DNA of 64,000 bases from assembly GCF_003003795.1 (NCBI RefSeq), contig NZ_PVWK01000121.1:40746-104745 (forward strand), written 5' to 3'. Below, in pieces: positions 27,574 through 36,661 of the stretch (position 1 is its first letter; each line of letters starts with the position of its first letter). This DNA comes from Stenomitos frigidus ULC18. GTDB taxonomy: Bacteria > Cyanobacteriota > Cyanobacteriia > Leptolyngbyales > Leptolyngbyaceae. The notes under the pieces were generated by a model. The model ran no database searches. It had not been told where the DNA came from and saw nothing but the letters and a program-made list of their open reading frames with translations. The position numbers were made by a program, and so were the translations under genes.

Positions 27574-29376
27574 ATGCCATTGGTACAACAAGCAGAACTT
27601 CAGGAAAAAGCCTCCATACAGCCAATTTGGCGCGTAATGCAGAGTTTGAGCGTTTATCGCTGGACGGCGATCGGTGCCTTGCTCAGTCTGCTCCTTCTGA
27701 CAGTCGCCAGTGCTGTCACGCCTCAATTGTTTCGCTGGGGCATCGATCAGGGCATTGCGAAACAGAATTTACAAATTGTGCTGTACAGCGCTGGGTGGAT
27801 GATGATTGCCGCGATCGGGCGTGGGTTGTTCAACTTTGGGCAAAGCTATTGGGCAGAAGCAGCCTCTCAGGGCGTTGCCTACGATTTACGCAACAAGATT
27901 TTCAGCCAGATCCAAAACCTCAGCTTTAGCTATCACGACCAGTCGCAGACCTCGCAACTGCTGACCCGTGTGACCAGCGACATTGAGCAGATTCGCGCCT
28001 TTCTCAGCACGAGCTTGATACAGGTCATTAACTCAGTGGTCACACTGGTGGCGATCGCGTTCATCCTGCTGATCATGAACTGGAAGCTAGCGCTCATCAC
28101 CCTAACCGTTGTGCCGATGGCGGGATGGCTGCTGGCAAACTTTCTCACCCGCAATGGAGCGCTCTTTAAGCAGGTGCAGGAGCAACTGGGCGACCTCAAC
28201 GCCATCCTGCAAGAAAACCTGCTGGGTATTCGCGTGGTCAAAGCGTTCGTGCGCGAATCGACCGAAATGACCCGCTACACGTCGATGAATGATGCCCTTG
28301 TCCGGGCAAACATGAAAACTATTCGCGCCATTCGCAACACCTTCCCGTTCATCTTTCTGTTGAGCAATTTGGTGACGCTGGCAGTGTTTGGCTATGGCGG
28401 TGCAGAGGTCATCGGCGGCAGATTCTCTGTAGGCGAATTGGTTGCGTTCAATTCCTATCTCCTGTTGATTCTGCAGCCCATTTTGCTAATTGGCTTTGCG
28501 GCACCCGCGATCGCCCAGGCAGCAGCATCGGCCGAACGGGTGTATGAAGTGGTCGATGCAGCAGTGGAGATCCGCGATCGACCAAATGCCATGCCCTTTG
28601 AAACCTGTGGCGGCAGAATCACCTTTGAAAACGTGTCCTTCCGCTATCCCGGTGCGACCACCGAAGCCCTCAAAAGTGTTTCCTTTGAAACCAGACCGAA
28701 TGAACTGATTGCGGTGCTGGGGATGACGGCATCGGGTAAAAGCACGATCATGAACTTGCTGCCTCGCTTTTACGATGCGACGGCTGGCGCAATCCGCATT
28801 GATGGACGGGATGTGCGCGATTTCACACTCAAAAGCTTGCGATCGCGCATTGGTATTGTGTTCCAAGAAACGACGCTGTTTTCTGGTACGCTTCGCGAAA
28901 ATATTGCCTACGCTAAACCCAATGCCTCCTTAGAACAAGTGATCGAAGTTGCCAAAGCGGCTCAAATGCACGACTTCATCATGGGCTTACCCAATGGCTA
29001 TGAGACGATCGTGGGTGAACGCGGCGTCGGTTTATCCGGTGGACAAAAACAACGATTGGCGATCGCTCGTACCCTCTTAACTGACTACAGCATCCTGATT
29101 TTGGATGACAGCACCTCTGCAGTAGACGCCCAAACCGCTGCCCAAATTCAGACAGCCCTGGATGAACTGATGCGCCAACGCACCTGCACCTCGTTTGTGG
29201 TCGCTCAACGCATCAGCACCGTCCAAAACGCCGATCGCATTTTTTTGATGGACAAAGGCCATTTAGTGGCGCAGGGAAGCCATCAAGAGTTGATGCAAAC
29301 CAGCCCACTCTACAGCGTCATTTTGGAATCGCAAGTAAAGCGATCGCCATCCCTCATTCCTCTCTCCAATCGCTAG
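27574..29376 (+). CDS. ABC exporter, fused permease and ATPase
   Basis: A 600-residue half-transporter of the MsbA/multidrug-lipid exporter type, expected to act as a homodimer in a membrane. Six spans fill about residues 30-330. The ATPase domain has Walker A MTASGKST with Lys389, the signature LSGGQKQRLAIA, Walker B SILILDDSTSAVD, and the H-loop replaced by VVAQRIS (Gln in place of the usual His), which is found in some exporters and may slow hydrolysis. Walker A has Ala in place of the more usual Gly (TASGKS). The substrate is unknown. It is followed after 43 nt by a kinase-like gene on the same strand. Confidence 0.92.
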   Translation: MPLVQQAELQEKASIQPIWRVMQSLSVYRWTAIGALLSLLLLTVASAVTPQLFRWGIDQGIAKQNLQIVLYSAGWMMIAAIGRGLFNFGQSYWAEAASQGVAYDLRNKIFSQIQNLSFSYHDQSQTSQLLTRVTSDIEQIRAFLSTSLIQVINSVVTLVAIAFILLIMNWKLALITLTVVPMAGWLLANFLTRNGALFKQVQEQLGDLNAILQENLLGIRVVKAFVRESTEMTRYTSMNDALVRANMKTIRAIRNTFPFIFLLSNLVTLAVFGYGGAEVIGGRFSVGELVAFNSYLLLILQPILLIGFAAPAIAQAAASAERVYEVVDAAVEIRDRPNAMPFETCGGRITFENVSFRYPGATTEALKSVSFETRPNELIAVLGMTASGKSTIMNLLPRFYDATAGAIRIDGRDVRDFTLKSLRSRIGIVFQETTLFSGTLRENIAYAKPNASLEQVIEVAKAAQMHDFIMGLPNGYETIVGERGVGLSGGQKQRLAIARTLLTDYSILILDDSTSAVDAQTAAQIQTALDELMRQRTCTSFVVAQRISTVQNADRIFLMDKGHLVAQGSHQELMQTSPLYSVILESQVKRSPSLIPLSNR

Positions 29377-29419
29377 ACTAAACAAGTGCCCTATCGTCGC
29401 CTTGAACCGTCTTGCTGCC

Positions 29420-30649
29420 ATGCTCAACTTTGGTCAAATCATTACTGAGCAAACCGATACGATTCTCAACGTGTGGATCGAGTCCGTGCGACGCGATCGC
29501 CACTTGAAGAGTGATGACACGCTTTCTCCAACCGCAATCAAAGATCACTTACCTATGGTGTTGGAAGCACTGGCAACAGTGCTGTCACGCAGCGAGGACG
29601 ATGACCTGCAGTTGCTTGTGGATGCCAGTTTGCAGCATGGGACGCTACGTGCGCAGCAAGGGTTTGATCCGGTAGAAATCGTGCGGGAATATCGGCTCTT
29701 GCGACGAGCGCTTTTTGCCACTCTAGAAGCTGATCTTTTACGTGAGTCGGCGATCGAGGTCTATCGCGTTTTTCGTTTGATCGACATGGTCATTGATGAA
29801 GCGATCGCTCAATGCTTCAAAAGCTATGTCGGCGAGCGGATGAAAGAGCTAGAGCAGTTGCAGCGTCAACTGGCAATGACCGGGCAAGAAATGAATCGTC
29901 TGGTGCGTACCAATCAAGATGGGTTGTCTTTGCTGACCGATGAACTGAACGTTCGGCTCAACACGATCGTCGGCTTTTCGGAACTGTTTCTACGTCAACA
30001 GCAAAAGCAACAAGCACTGCCGCAAGATACAGTGCCTAAAATCGACCACATTGAGCGTGTGGTGCGGAACGGTCGCTATCTGTTGCACCTGATTAACGAT
30101 TTAAACGAACTCTCTCGCTATAAAGCTGGAAAACTCAAGCTGCACCTGATGACCACAAATGTTCGCGCGATCGTCCAAGAAATTGTGCAGGTGATGACAC
30201 CGACGATCGCCGCCAAGGAGTTGCAGGTCAGCGTCGATTGTGCGACGGCTCCTGACCAAGTTCTGTCTGATCCGTTGCGCCTGCATCAAATCATTACTAA
30301 CCTTCTGCACAATGCCATCCGCTACACCAATACTGGCTCGATTCAGCTACACGCTCAGTCATTGCCCGAAGACCGCTGGTCGATCGCCGTAATCGATACG
30401 GGCGTCGGCATTGCGCCAGAAGATCAAGCCAACATTTTTGAACCCCAGTTTCAGCTGGAAACCAGCGATCAATCCCGTGATTTTGACAGCAAAGGGTTGG
30501 GGTTGGCGAGCGCCTCTCGTCTCGTCAACTTATTACAAGGCGAGATCACCGTGACGTCTACCTTAGGCGTCGGTTCTATCTTTACGGTCACGTTTCCACT
30601 CCACGTGACGCTAGCAGAGGCTCATACAACAGATGGCGCGATCGAGTAG
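29420..30649 (+). CDS. Histidine-kinase-like protein lacking the phospho-accepting His
   Basis: A 409-residue soluble protein. The N-terminal helical domain (about 1-150: LNVWIESVRRDRHLKSDDTL, ILREYRLLRRAL-like) resembles the RsbR/RsbT co-antagonist N-terminal sensor type. The dimerisation helix reads LLTDELNVRLNTIVGFSELF; aligned with the usual SHELRTPLNTI box, His is replaced by Asp (residue about 174). The HATPase_c domain appears intact (NLLHNAIRYTNTG, DTGVGIAPED, GLGLASASRL). It may bind ATP and act as a partner or phosphatase rather than autophosphorylate. The start is an ATG; a TTG 18 nt upstream is possible. Confidence 0.85.
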   Translation: MLNFGQIITEQTDTILNVWIESVRRDRHLKSDDTLSPTAIKDHLPMVLEALATVLSRSEDDDLQLLVDASLQHGTLRAQQGFDPVEIVREYRLLRRALFATLEADLLRESAIEVYRVFRLIDMVIDEAIAQCFKSYVGERMKELEQLQRQLAMTGQEMNRLVRTNQDGLSLLTDELNVRLNTIVGFSELFLRQQQKQQALPQDTVPKIDHIERVVRNGRYLLHLINDLNELSRYKAGKLKLHLMTTNVRAIVQEIVQVMTPTIAAKELQVSVDCATAPDQVLSDPLRLHQIITNLLHNAIRYTNTGSIQLHAQSLPEDRWSIAVIDTGVGIAPEDQANIFEPQFQLETSDQSRDFDSKGLGLASASRLVNLLQGEITVTSTLGVGSIFTVTFPLHVTLAEAHTTDGAIE

Positions 30650-30712
30650 CTCTACGCTTCGATCCTGAGATCTTGGTATGCTGAGATGTGAACTGTCCTA
30701 CGATGCAAAGCC

Positions 30713-32878
30713 ATGCCTGCACTCAGCACACCTGCACCCTCTCTCGCTTTTCCCCTCGCTGCAGTGGTTGGTCAGGAAGCCATTAAACTCGCGCTGTTGC
30801 TAGCAGCCGTTGATCCAGGTTTAGGGGGCGTCGTGATTGCGGGACGTCGTGGGACGGCAAAATCAGTGATGGCACGAGCACTCCATGCCCTTTTGCCACC
30901 GATCGAAATTGTCCAAGGCTCTCTCAACAGCGATCCGCTGCATCCCGAAGAGTGGGACGACGAGACGCTAGAAAGGCTAAAGGATGAAGGATCACGGATA
31001 AAAGGGGAAACAGATTCATCCTTTAGCCTTGAGACTTTAGACTTTCCTACCGAGGTGATTCCTGCGCCCTTTATACAAATTCCCCTAGGCATTACGGAAG
31101 ATCGTCTATTGGGCTCAGTGGATGTTAGCCAGTCGATTAAGCGCGGGGAGACGGTATTTCAACCAGGGCTACTGGCAGAAGCGCATCGGGGCGTGCTTTA
31201 CATTGATGAAATCAATTTGCTAGACGACCAGGCTGCCAACCTATTGCTCTCCGTTCTCACGGATGGACGCAACCAGATTGAGCGCGAAGGCATTAGCTTT
31301 CAGCATCCCTGTAAACCACTACTGGTAGCCACATACAACCCTGAAGAAGGAAACCTGCGCGAGCATTTGTTAGACCGCATTGCGATCGCCCTTTCTGCTG
31401 ATATGGTGCTGGGGTTAGACGATCGTGTCCTGGCAGTGGAGCAGGCCACCCGCTACGCTGACTCACCGCAAGCGTTTCTCGCTCAGTACGCGGAAGACCT
31501 CGACTCTCTCAAAACACAAATCGTGCTGGCGCGAGAATGGCTTAAAGATGTGCAGTTAACCTCTGCCCAGGTCGAATATCTCGTCAATGAAGCCATTCGC
31601 GGTGGCGTGATGGGGCATCGAGCCGAGTTGTTTGCCGTCCGTGTTGCCAAAGCTCATGCTGCGCTGGATGGTCGCACAGATGTCACCGCAGACGATTTGC
31701 GTCGTGCGGTTGAGTTGGTCATTGTGCCGCGATCGACCATTGTGCAGACACCACCGGAAGCACCGCCACCGCCGCCACCGCCGCCACCCGAAAGCCAACA
31801 AGAACCAGAGGACGAATCGGAAGAAGATCAGGACGATCGCGACGACGATGAGGAGCAAGAGGAACAAGAGGAACAAGAGCAAGAAACACCCAGCATTCCC
31901 GAAGAATTTATCTTTGATCCGGAAGGCGTAATCCTCGATCCATCCGTGCTTTACTTTGCTCAAACTGCCACTCGTCAGGGCAAATCTGGCAGTCGTGCGA
32001 CCATTTTCTCGGACGATCGGGGTCGCTATGTCAAACCCATGCTGCCCAGAGGGAAAGTACGCCGTATTGCTGTCGATGCCACGCTAAGAGCCGCAGCGCC
32101 CTATCAGAAATCGCGACGGGCAAGGAGAGAGGAGTCAGCGGTCAGCAGTCAGCGGTCAGCGGTCGACAGTCAGCAGCCGTCCAATGCTACACCCTACACG
32201 CCACACCCTATCCCCCGCAAACGAGTCTTTGTCGAACAAGCAGACATTCGAGCCAAACGGCTGGCACGTAAAGCAGGAGCACTCGTAGTCTTCGTAGTGG
32301 ATGCGTCTGGTTCGATGGCGCTTAACCGGATGCAGTCGGCGAAAGGAGCCGTGCTGCGGCTGCTAACTGAGGCATACCAGAATCGTGATCAAGTATCGTT
32401 GATTCCGTTTCGGGGAGAGCAAGCCGAAGTGTTGCTGCCACCAACCCGATCGATCGAGGCCGCTAAACGACGTCTGGATCAAATGCCGTGCGGTGGTGGG
32501 TCACCCTTAGCGCACGGACTGACGCAAGCAGTAAGAGTCGGCGTGAATGCCAGACAGTCTGGTGATATCGGGCAGGTGCTAGTTGTCGCCATCACGGATG
32601 GACGCGGTAATGTGCCACTGGCACGATCGCTCGGCGAAACCATTCCGCCCGACGAAAAGCCCGACATCAAAGCAGAACTGCTCGACATTGCCACCAAAAT
32701 CCGCGCCCTCAACATTCAACTGCTGGTCATTGACACCGAAAACAAGTTCATTTCTACAGGCTTCGCGAAGGAACTGGCACAGCAAGCAGGCGGCAAATAC
32801 TACCACCTACCGAAAGCCAACGATCAGGCGATCGCGGCCATGGCACGAGGAGCCATGCGCGATATGAGTCGGCCTTGA
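30713..32878 (+). CDS. chlD: Magnesium chelatase subunit D
   Basis: A 721-residue subunit of the enzyme that inserts Mg2+ into protoporphyrin IX, the first committed step of chlorophyll synthesis. The AAA+ domain covers about 10-335 with Walker-A-like GRRGTAKS near 45. A Pro-rich and very acidic linker follows at about 345-400 ([22 protein letters not shown]). The C-terminal von Willebrand A domain has the MIDAS motif [10 protein letters not shown] near 530. The protein is about 45 residues longer than usual because two intergenic-type repeats sit in frame, at about residues 88-111 and 473-501. Both keep the frame and neighbouring motifs, so function is probably retained. Confidence 0.95.
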   Translation: MPALSTPAPSLAFPLAAVVGQEAIKLALLLAAVDPGLGGVVIAGRRGTAKSVMARALHALLPPIEIVQGSLNSDPLHPEEWDDETLERLKDEGSRIKGETDSSFSLETLDFPTEVIPAPFIQIPLGITEDRLLGSVDVSQSIKRGETVFQPGLLAEAHRGVLYIDEINLLDDQAANLLLSVLTDGRNQIEREGISFQHPCKPLLVATYNPEEGNLREHLLDRIAIALSADMVLGLDDRVLAVEQATRYADSPQAFLAQYAEDLDSLKTQIVLAREWLKDVQLTSAQVEYLVNEAIRGGVMGHRAELFAVRVAKAHAALDGRTDVTADDLRRAVELVIVPRSTIVQTPPEAPPPPPPPPPESQQEPEDESEEDQDDRDDDEEQEEQEEQEQETPSIPEEFIFDPEGVILDPSVLYFAQTATRQGKSGSRATIFSDDRGRYVKPMLPRGKVRRIAVDATLRAAAPYQKSRRARREESAVSSQRSAVDSQQPSNATPYTPHPIPRKRVFVEQADIRAKRLARKAGALVVFVVDASGSMALNRMQSAKGAVLRLLTEAYQNRDQVSLIPFRGEQAEVLLPPTRSIEAAKRRLDQMPCGGGSPLAHGLTQAVRVGVNARQSGDIGQVLVVAITDGRGNVPLARSLGETIPPDEKPDIKAELLDIATKIRALNIQLLVIDTENKFISTGFAKELAQQAGGKYYHLPKANDQAIAAMARGAMRDMSRP
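30975..31028. repeat. Hairpin repeat inserted in frame in chlD
   Basis: A perfect 14-bp inverted repeat, GGCTAAAGGATGAA and TTCATCCTTTAGCC, spans 54 bp, exactly 18 codons. The sequence belongs to the same AAAGGATGAAGG family as the intergenic repeat at 20055-20144. Confidence 0.7.
32131..32215. repeat. GTCAGCGGTCAGC-type repeat inside chlD
   Basis: GTCAGCGGTCAGCAGTCAGC-like units encode [16 protein letters not shown] in the linker of ChlD, followed by TACACCCTACACGCCACACC. The same unit forms the intergenic tandem at 13781-13836 and recurs at 32877-32905. Confidence 0.7.
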
Positions 32879-33069
32879 GCGGTTAGCGGTCAGCGGTCAG
32901 CGTAGGATTTAAAGCTGAAAGCTGAAGGCTAAAAGCTGAAAGCCAAATGGATTGCGCTATACCAGGAACAGCTTCGCCAGCCAAGCAGTCTAAGCTAGAC
33001 AGGCGTGCGATCGACTTGGGTATACTGAGAAATCCGAGCCTTCAATCTATTATCGACAGTTGCAACCCT

Positions 33070-33357
33070 ATGACACGCAAATACCTGAAGCAAACAATTT
33101 CCAGTCTTCCCTTTCGCAAAACCCAGCGGAGGCTGTTGAGCAAGGAATTGGATTTGCTACTCCTCACGGGTTGCTCCTGCTTGCTCACTCTGTTGCATCA
33201 CCCCATCAGCGAAGCCATTCAAGCACAATCCCCTGCTCGTAATGCGCCGATCGAGACATCAACTCAAACTGGGCCAAGCAGTACCAAACTAGCAGGACAA
33301 TTTTCTGTCACCATGCCGCCAGAGCGTAAGAAGCTAAAAGTGGTGAAGGAAGGCTGA
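33070..33357 (+). CDS. Possible small protein, unknown
   Basis: A 95-residue frame starting MTRKYLKQTISSLPFRKTQR. It has one hydrophobic stretch (LDLLLLTGCSCLLTLL, about residues 25-40) and a polar, Thr/Ser/Pro-rich tail ending KKLKVVKEG. It could be a membrane or lipid-anchored peptide, but I see no recognised family and no strong ribosome-binding site. The frame is open further upstream to 32947 without a better start. It may be a chance frame. Confidence 0.3.
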   Translation: MTRKYLKQTISSLPFRKTQRRLLSKELDLLLLTGCSCLLTLLHHPISEAIQAQSPARNAPIETSTQTGPSSTKLAGQFSVTMPPERKKLKVVKEG

Positions 33358-33437
33358 GTAGTTTTTGGTTTTTAGTTGTTAGTTTTTAGTTGTTAGAGAA
33401 AAGGGGCTAGGAAGTAATTCAAAACTCAAAACTCTCC

Positions 33438-33755
33438 TTATCCCTCTTCCTTAGCCCGATCGCCATGTGATTCGCAGGGCGGCGCTGAAATGGAGCGATC
33501 GAGCCACGCAACAGCTTGCTGGAGTCTGGGCAACGCTTCTTCGGACTGGTCTTTAAGCAGGAAGACGATCGCAGCGGCGGCCTGCTCATTGGCGCGGGCT
33601 TTGCGGTTGGACTTGAGGCGGTGCCAGTCGCGATCGGCGATCGCAAGTTTTTCGAGCAGTGCTTGAGCGAGTTCGGCAGCACTAAACTGACTCAAGCTAT
33701 TGCCAGGAGCCATGACGGTTGGTGCGGTTTTAGCAGAAAGAGAAGTATCGGGCAT
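33438..33755 (-). CDS. Conserved cyanobacterial protein (DUF6439-like)
   Basis: A 105-residue soluble, helical protein. The centre SAAELAQALLEKLAIADRDW and HRLKSNRKARANEQAAAAIV, followed by FLLKDQSEEALPRLQQAVAW, gives it a repeat-like helical hairpin, reminiscent of a single TPR-type unit. I associate it with a small cyanobacterial family of unknown function; the family number is from memory and not certain. It is divergent from the coiled-coil membrane gene at 33812 with only 56 bp between starts. Confidence 0.65.
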   Translation of the reverse strand: MPDTSLSAKTAPTVMAPGNSLSQFSAAELAQALLEKLAIADRDWHRLKSNRKARANEQAAAAIVFLLKDQSEEALPRLQQAVAWLDRSISAPPCESHGDRAKEEG

Positions 33756-33811
33756 ACGGTTCTTGCGATCGTGGGCATAATCAAGAGTATCTCTACTCTA
33801 CTACTGCTGTT

Positions 33812-34267
33812 ATGACGTTGCCGCCGCCATCGCCTGATTCTGCTTCTAGCCACGACAGTGATGGACTGCTGTCAGAGGCACAGGCGTTTGAGCAGGAATT
33901 AGCGACCGTTGAGCGATCGCTCCATGACCTCAAGGAACGCTATACGCAAATACAGCAGGATCAGCAAATTCAAGCGCAGTTTCAGGAACGCCAAGAGCAG
34001 CTTAAACGGCAACTCCAGCGATCGCCGACTGCCGAACTCAAAGCCGAGTTAAGCCGCCTGCAGACGCAACTCGACGAACTCGAAGTCAACCTGGAAAGTA
34101 AACTTTTCACTTGGGGCAGTTTGCGAGAACCCTTCTGGCAAATTATTCGCTTTGGTGGGTTGGGTCTTGTGATTGGTTGGTCGATCGCCTTCGCGGTGTT
34201 CCAAAGTCCCAATCCGTCTCCTCGCCCTCCGCTCCCCGCTCCCCAATCCTCGCAACCAGAAAAGTAG
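33812..34267 (+). CDS. Coiled-coil protein with C-terminal membrane span
   Basis: A 151-residue protein. Residues about 20-95 form a charged coiled coil (EQELATVERSLHDLKERYTQ, LKRQLQRSPTAELKAELSRL). One membrane span follows (IIRFGGLGLVIGWSIAFAVF, about 112-131), and the tail is Pro/Ser-rich. The tail DNA (CTCCGCTCCCCGCTCCCC) looks like another short intergenic repeat that has entered the gene end. No family recognised. The ATG at 33812 is the first start of the frame. Confidence 0.6.
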   Translation: MTLPPPSPDSASSHDSDGLLSEAQAFEQELATVERSLHDLKERYTQIQQDQQIQAQFQERQEQLKRQLQRSPTAELKAELSRLQTQLDELEVNLESKLFTWGSLREPFWQIIRFGGLGLVIGWSIAFAVFQSPNPSPRPPLPAPQSSQPEK

Positions 34268-34310
34268 ATGGAGTGGTTAATATATTCTTAACAGCTAGCT
34301 CAACAGATGT

Positions 34311-34484
34311 ATGAAAATCAGAGCCATTGTTCATCCAGCAGAAGAAGGCGGCTATTGGGCGGAGGTTCCTGCACTGCCCGATTGCATTACCGAATGAGAC
34401 ACAATGGAAGAGGTGATGGCTAACTTAAAGGATGAAGTTGAAGGATGGCTGGATGTTGCCAATAGTCTTATTAACAAAAGGTAG
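34311..34484 (+). pseudogene. HicB-family antitoxin, interrupted by an in-frame stop
   Basis: The translation MKIRAIVHPAEEGGYWAEVP continues ALPDCITE, then a TGA at 34395, then DTMEEVMANLKDEVEGWLDV and a stop at 34482. In HicB proteins the motif is GCxTEGDTxEEAL, so the TGA stands exactly where Gly is expected; a single GGA to TGA change explains it. No HicA toxin gene is adjacent, so the unit is probably a relic. If the stop were read through, the product would be about 57 residues, near the length of the short HicB class. Confidence 0.75.
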
Positions 34485-34493
34485 GGCGAAATT

Positions 34494-35075
34494 TTACCCT
34501 GTGGCAAAGTCAACTTTGTCGTACAGATCGGCAAAGGAAATTTCAAACGGGATGGTGTTAAGTTTCAGCGTTGACATTTCACCGTCATACTCAGAAAAAA
34601 GCCATTGATGCGGTTCAGTTTTGTAGTATTGCTCAACGTGCATCGAGTATTGATCAATCAAAACATACTCTTGAAAGCCAGGAATCGTGCGACACGCTTT
34701 GAATTTTTCACCCTGGTCATACGCCTGCGTTGAGTCTGATAACACTTCGGCAATCATCACCGGATTGGTCAGCGTATCGTTGCGCCCTTCTTGAAGTTGC
34801 AACGCGCCTTGAACCACCATCACATCTGGGTAGGTATAAAGCCGTCGCGCTGGAATCCACAACCGCTGGTCTGTAACAAAAACGCGATATGGTTGACGTC
34901 TGAGCGCAAAATTTAGGGAACCGCTGAGGTTCAACGCAATTTGGTTATGGTTGGGCATCCCGCCTGCCATCGGCACAATTTCCCCATCGCTATATTCATG
35001 TCGTTCTTGCGCCGTTTCTTCAAGCGTTAAGTAAGCTTCAGGCGTGTAGTACTTTGCTTCAGCTTGCATAATCAT
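34494..35075 (-). CDS. Uma2-family (DUF820) putative endonuclease
   Basis: A 193-residue protein of the Uma2/DUF820 type, which is very abundant in cyanobacteria and has a PD-(D/E)XK-like restriction-endonuclease fold. Features seen are YTPEAYLTLEETAQERHEYS near the N-terminus, the YPDVMVVQG Asp motif near residue 94, and PVMIAEVLSDSTQAYDQGEK with the E-x-L/K catalytic-type motif near 108-115. The cellular role of the family is not established. The start could be either of two Met codons (residues 1 and 3). Confidence 0.88.
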   Translation of the reverse strand: MIMQAEAKYYTPEAYLTLEETAQERHEYSDGEIVPMAGGMPNHNQIALNLSGSLNFALRRQPYRVFVTDQRLWIPARRLYTYPDVMVVQGALQLQEGRNDTLTNPVMIAEVLSDSTQAYDQGEKFKACRTIPGFQEYVLIDQYSMHVEQYYKTEPHQWLFSEYDGEMSTLKLNTIPFEISFADLYDKVDFATG

Positions 35076-35251
35076 GGGGATTTCACCTCCGATGGTTAGG
35101 TTTGCTAGTTCCTCGATCGCTCATGCTGGTTACACATCAAGATTCTACGAAACCAAACGCTAGAAAGACAAAGAGGCTGAGTCTACTATTGACCCAACCT
35201 CACGCTTTAAGCATTGCTTGTTCTGACTGTAAAAGCGCCGTTGGCTAAAAA

Positions 35252-35575
35252 CTACGAAGCCATCGCAACTTCAACCATTTCTTGCAGTTCACCCTTTTGG
35301 TAAAGCTCAATTAGAATATCGGAACCGCCTACAAATTGGCCGTCCACATAAACCTGAGGAATCGTCGGCCAGCTAGAGTATTCTTTAATGCCCTGGCGAA
35401 TATCAGCATCGGCCAGCACATCGACTGTCTCGAAGGGAACGCCGAGCGTGTTGAGGATTTGCACCACGTTGTTGGAAAAGCCACACTGGGGCATCAGCTT
35501 GTTGCCCTTCATGAAGACCATGATTTTGTTTTGTTTGATCAGGGTTTCGAGGCGCTCTTGGGTTTCGGGAGTCAT
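35252..35575 (-). CDS. grxD: Monothiol glutaredoxin (Grx4/GrxD type)
   Basis: A 107-residue CGFS-type glutaredoxin that binds and transfers [2Fe-2S] clusters with glutathione. The active site is MPQCGFSN; WPTIPQVYVDGQFVGGSDIL holds the conserved cis-Pro and glutathione-binding GG. The start is the ATG giving MTPETQERLE, 57 nt inside the longest frame, because this is the family N-terminus. It lies 80 nt downstream of bolA on the same strand; CGFS glutaredoxin and BolA form a known complex in iron sensing and cluster trafficking. Confidence 0.95.
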   Translation of the reverse strand: MTPETQERLETLIKQNKIMVFMKGNKLMPQCGFSNNVVQILNTLGVPFETVDVLADADIRQGIKEYSSWPTIPQVYVDGQFVGGSDILIELYQKGELQEMVEVAMAS

Positions 35576-35655
35576 AGGTTTGGAGTGATGAGGTGTGTAC
35601 AAGAAGACTGGTATCAAGCTAAGTTCGATCAAAGCGAGTCGATCGGCGATACAAT

Positions 35656-35910
35656 TCAGACCGCTTGACTAGCGACCGCCCAATCTTGAGGGGTATACGT
35701 CTTAATTGCCATCGCGTGAATTGCCCCGCTGAGCAAGTGCTGCTGGACTGCCTTATTCACCAACTGATGCTGCTGCACCAAACGTTTACCATCAAATTGT
35801 GATGATACGACCGTCACTTCGTAGTGTTCGCCATCGTTTGTCAACACCTGAACCTGGGCATCCGGCAGTTCAGCTTTGATCATGGTTTCAACCTGATCAG
35901 GGCTAATCAT
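35656..35910 (-). CDS. bolA: BolA-family protein
   Basis: An 84-residue BolA-fold protein. MISPDQVETMIKAELPDAQV, the FDGKRLVQQHQLVNKAVQQH motif with the conserved His, and IHAMAIKTYTP are diagnostic. BolA proteins partner with CGFS glutaredoxins through a shared [2Fe-2S] cluster, and the gene is directly followed by grxD here. The ATG at 35910 is chosen for the family N-terminus; the frame is open 33 nt further upstream. Confidence 0.93.
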   Translation of the reverse strand: MISPDQVETMIKAELPDAQVQVLTNDGEHYEVTVVSSQFDGKRLVQQHQLVNKAVQQHLLSGAIHAMAIKTYTPQDWAVASQAV

Positions 35911-36046
35911 TTGCGCTCCTTGGTCACTGCTTAAGTTCCTCACTCTAGTCTAACGTTCAGTGTCAAGCTGAGTCTCATCGTTTTAAGGGCAGATGCGATC
36001 GAGCCAATTCTTTACGCCAGGCCTCTACCAGCCCAATCTCTTTCTG

Positions 36047-36661
36047 TTAACGAGGGGCTGCGCTCGGCTGGTCTGCACGAGGGCGAGGGTAGGGCGCATC
36101 CACAAAGCCCAACTCAAGCAGTTGCTGGTAGGCTTTTTGCCCCAGGCTGCGCGTTGGCTGTTGGCTACGGATAATTTGTACAAGTAGAGGCACTGCCAGT
36201 TCTGGCTGGCTTTGGGCACGATGCACCAGCGCCAGTTGATAGGTTGCCTGGTCACGCATTTCGGCTGCTTCCAAAGCTTTACGACGTTGAGTGTCGGCAA
36301 TGCGATTATCGATACCAGAAAAGCTCCCAGCCAGATCTTGATAAAAGTTGGAAAGCTGGTTGAAGACCTGACGCGCTTCCTGAAGCTTTTTAATCGCAGT
36401 GGGATAATTTTGAGCAGTCACGGCCTTGTCTGCTTCGTCCAGCAAGCGCTTACCGCCTTGCTGGCTGAGCAGTCCCGCGTCTTGATCGGTTGGTTTCAAA
36501 ACGCTTGGATCGTTAGGGTCGATCGGCTGTGCACGATTCGGGCTGGCTGGGAGAGCCTGGGCAAGACTGCTTCCGGGCTTCAGCAGGACAGAAGCCGCCA
36601 GGAGTGACAGGGCGATCAGCCCTGCGGTGCGGAGGATACGAGTAGTTCCAAAGGATTCCAT
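36047..36661 (-). CDS. Secreted TPR-like protein of unknown function
   Basis: A 204-residue protein with an N-terminal signal or anchor (IALSLLAASVLLKPGSSLAQ, about 15-35). A helical part of about 70-170 residues resembles TPR-like repeats (DEADKAVTAQNYPTAIKKLQ, EMRDQATYQLALVHRAQSQP, SLGQKAYQQLLELGFV). The C-terminus is Pro/Arg-rich. This architecture suggests a periplasmic or thylakoid-lumen protein-binding role. I do not recognise a named family. Confidence 0.7.
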   Translation of the reverse strand: MESFGTTRILRTAGLIALSLLAASVLLKPGSSLAQALPASPNRAQPIDPNDPSVLKPTDQDAGLLSQQGGKRLLDEADKAVTAQNYPTAIKKLQEARQVFNQLSNFYQDLAGSFSGIDNRIADTQRRKALEAAEMRDQATYQLALVHRAQSQPELAVPLLVQIIRSQQPTRSLGQKAYQQLLELGFVDAPYPRPRADQPSAAPR

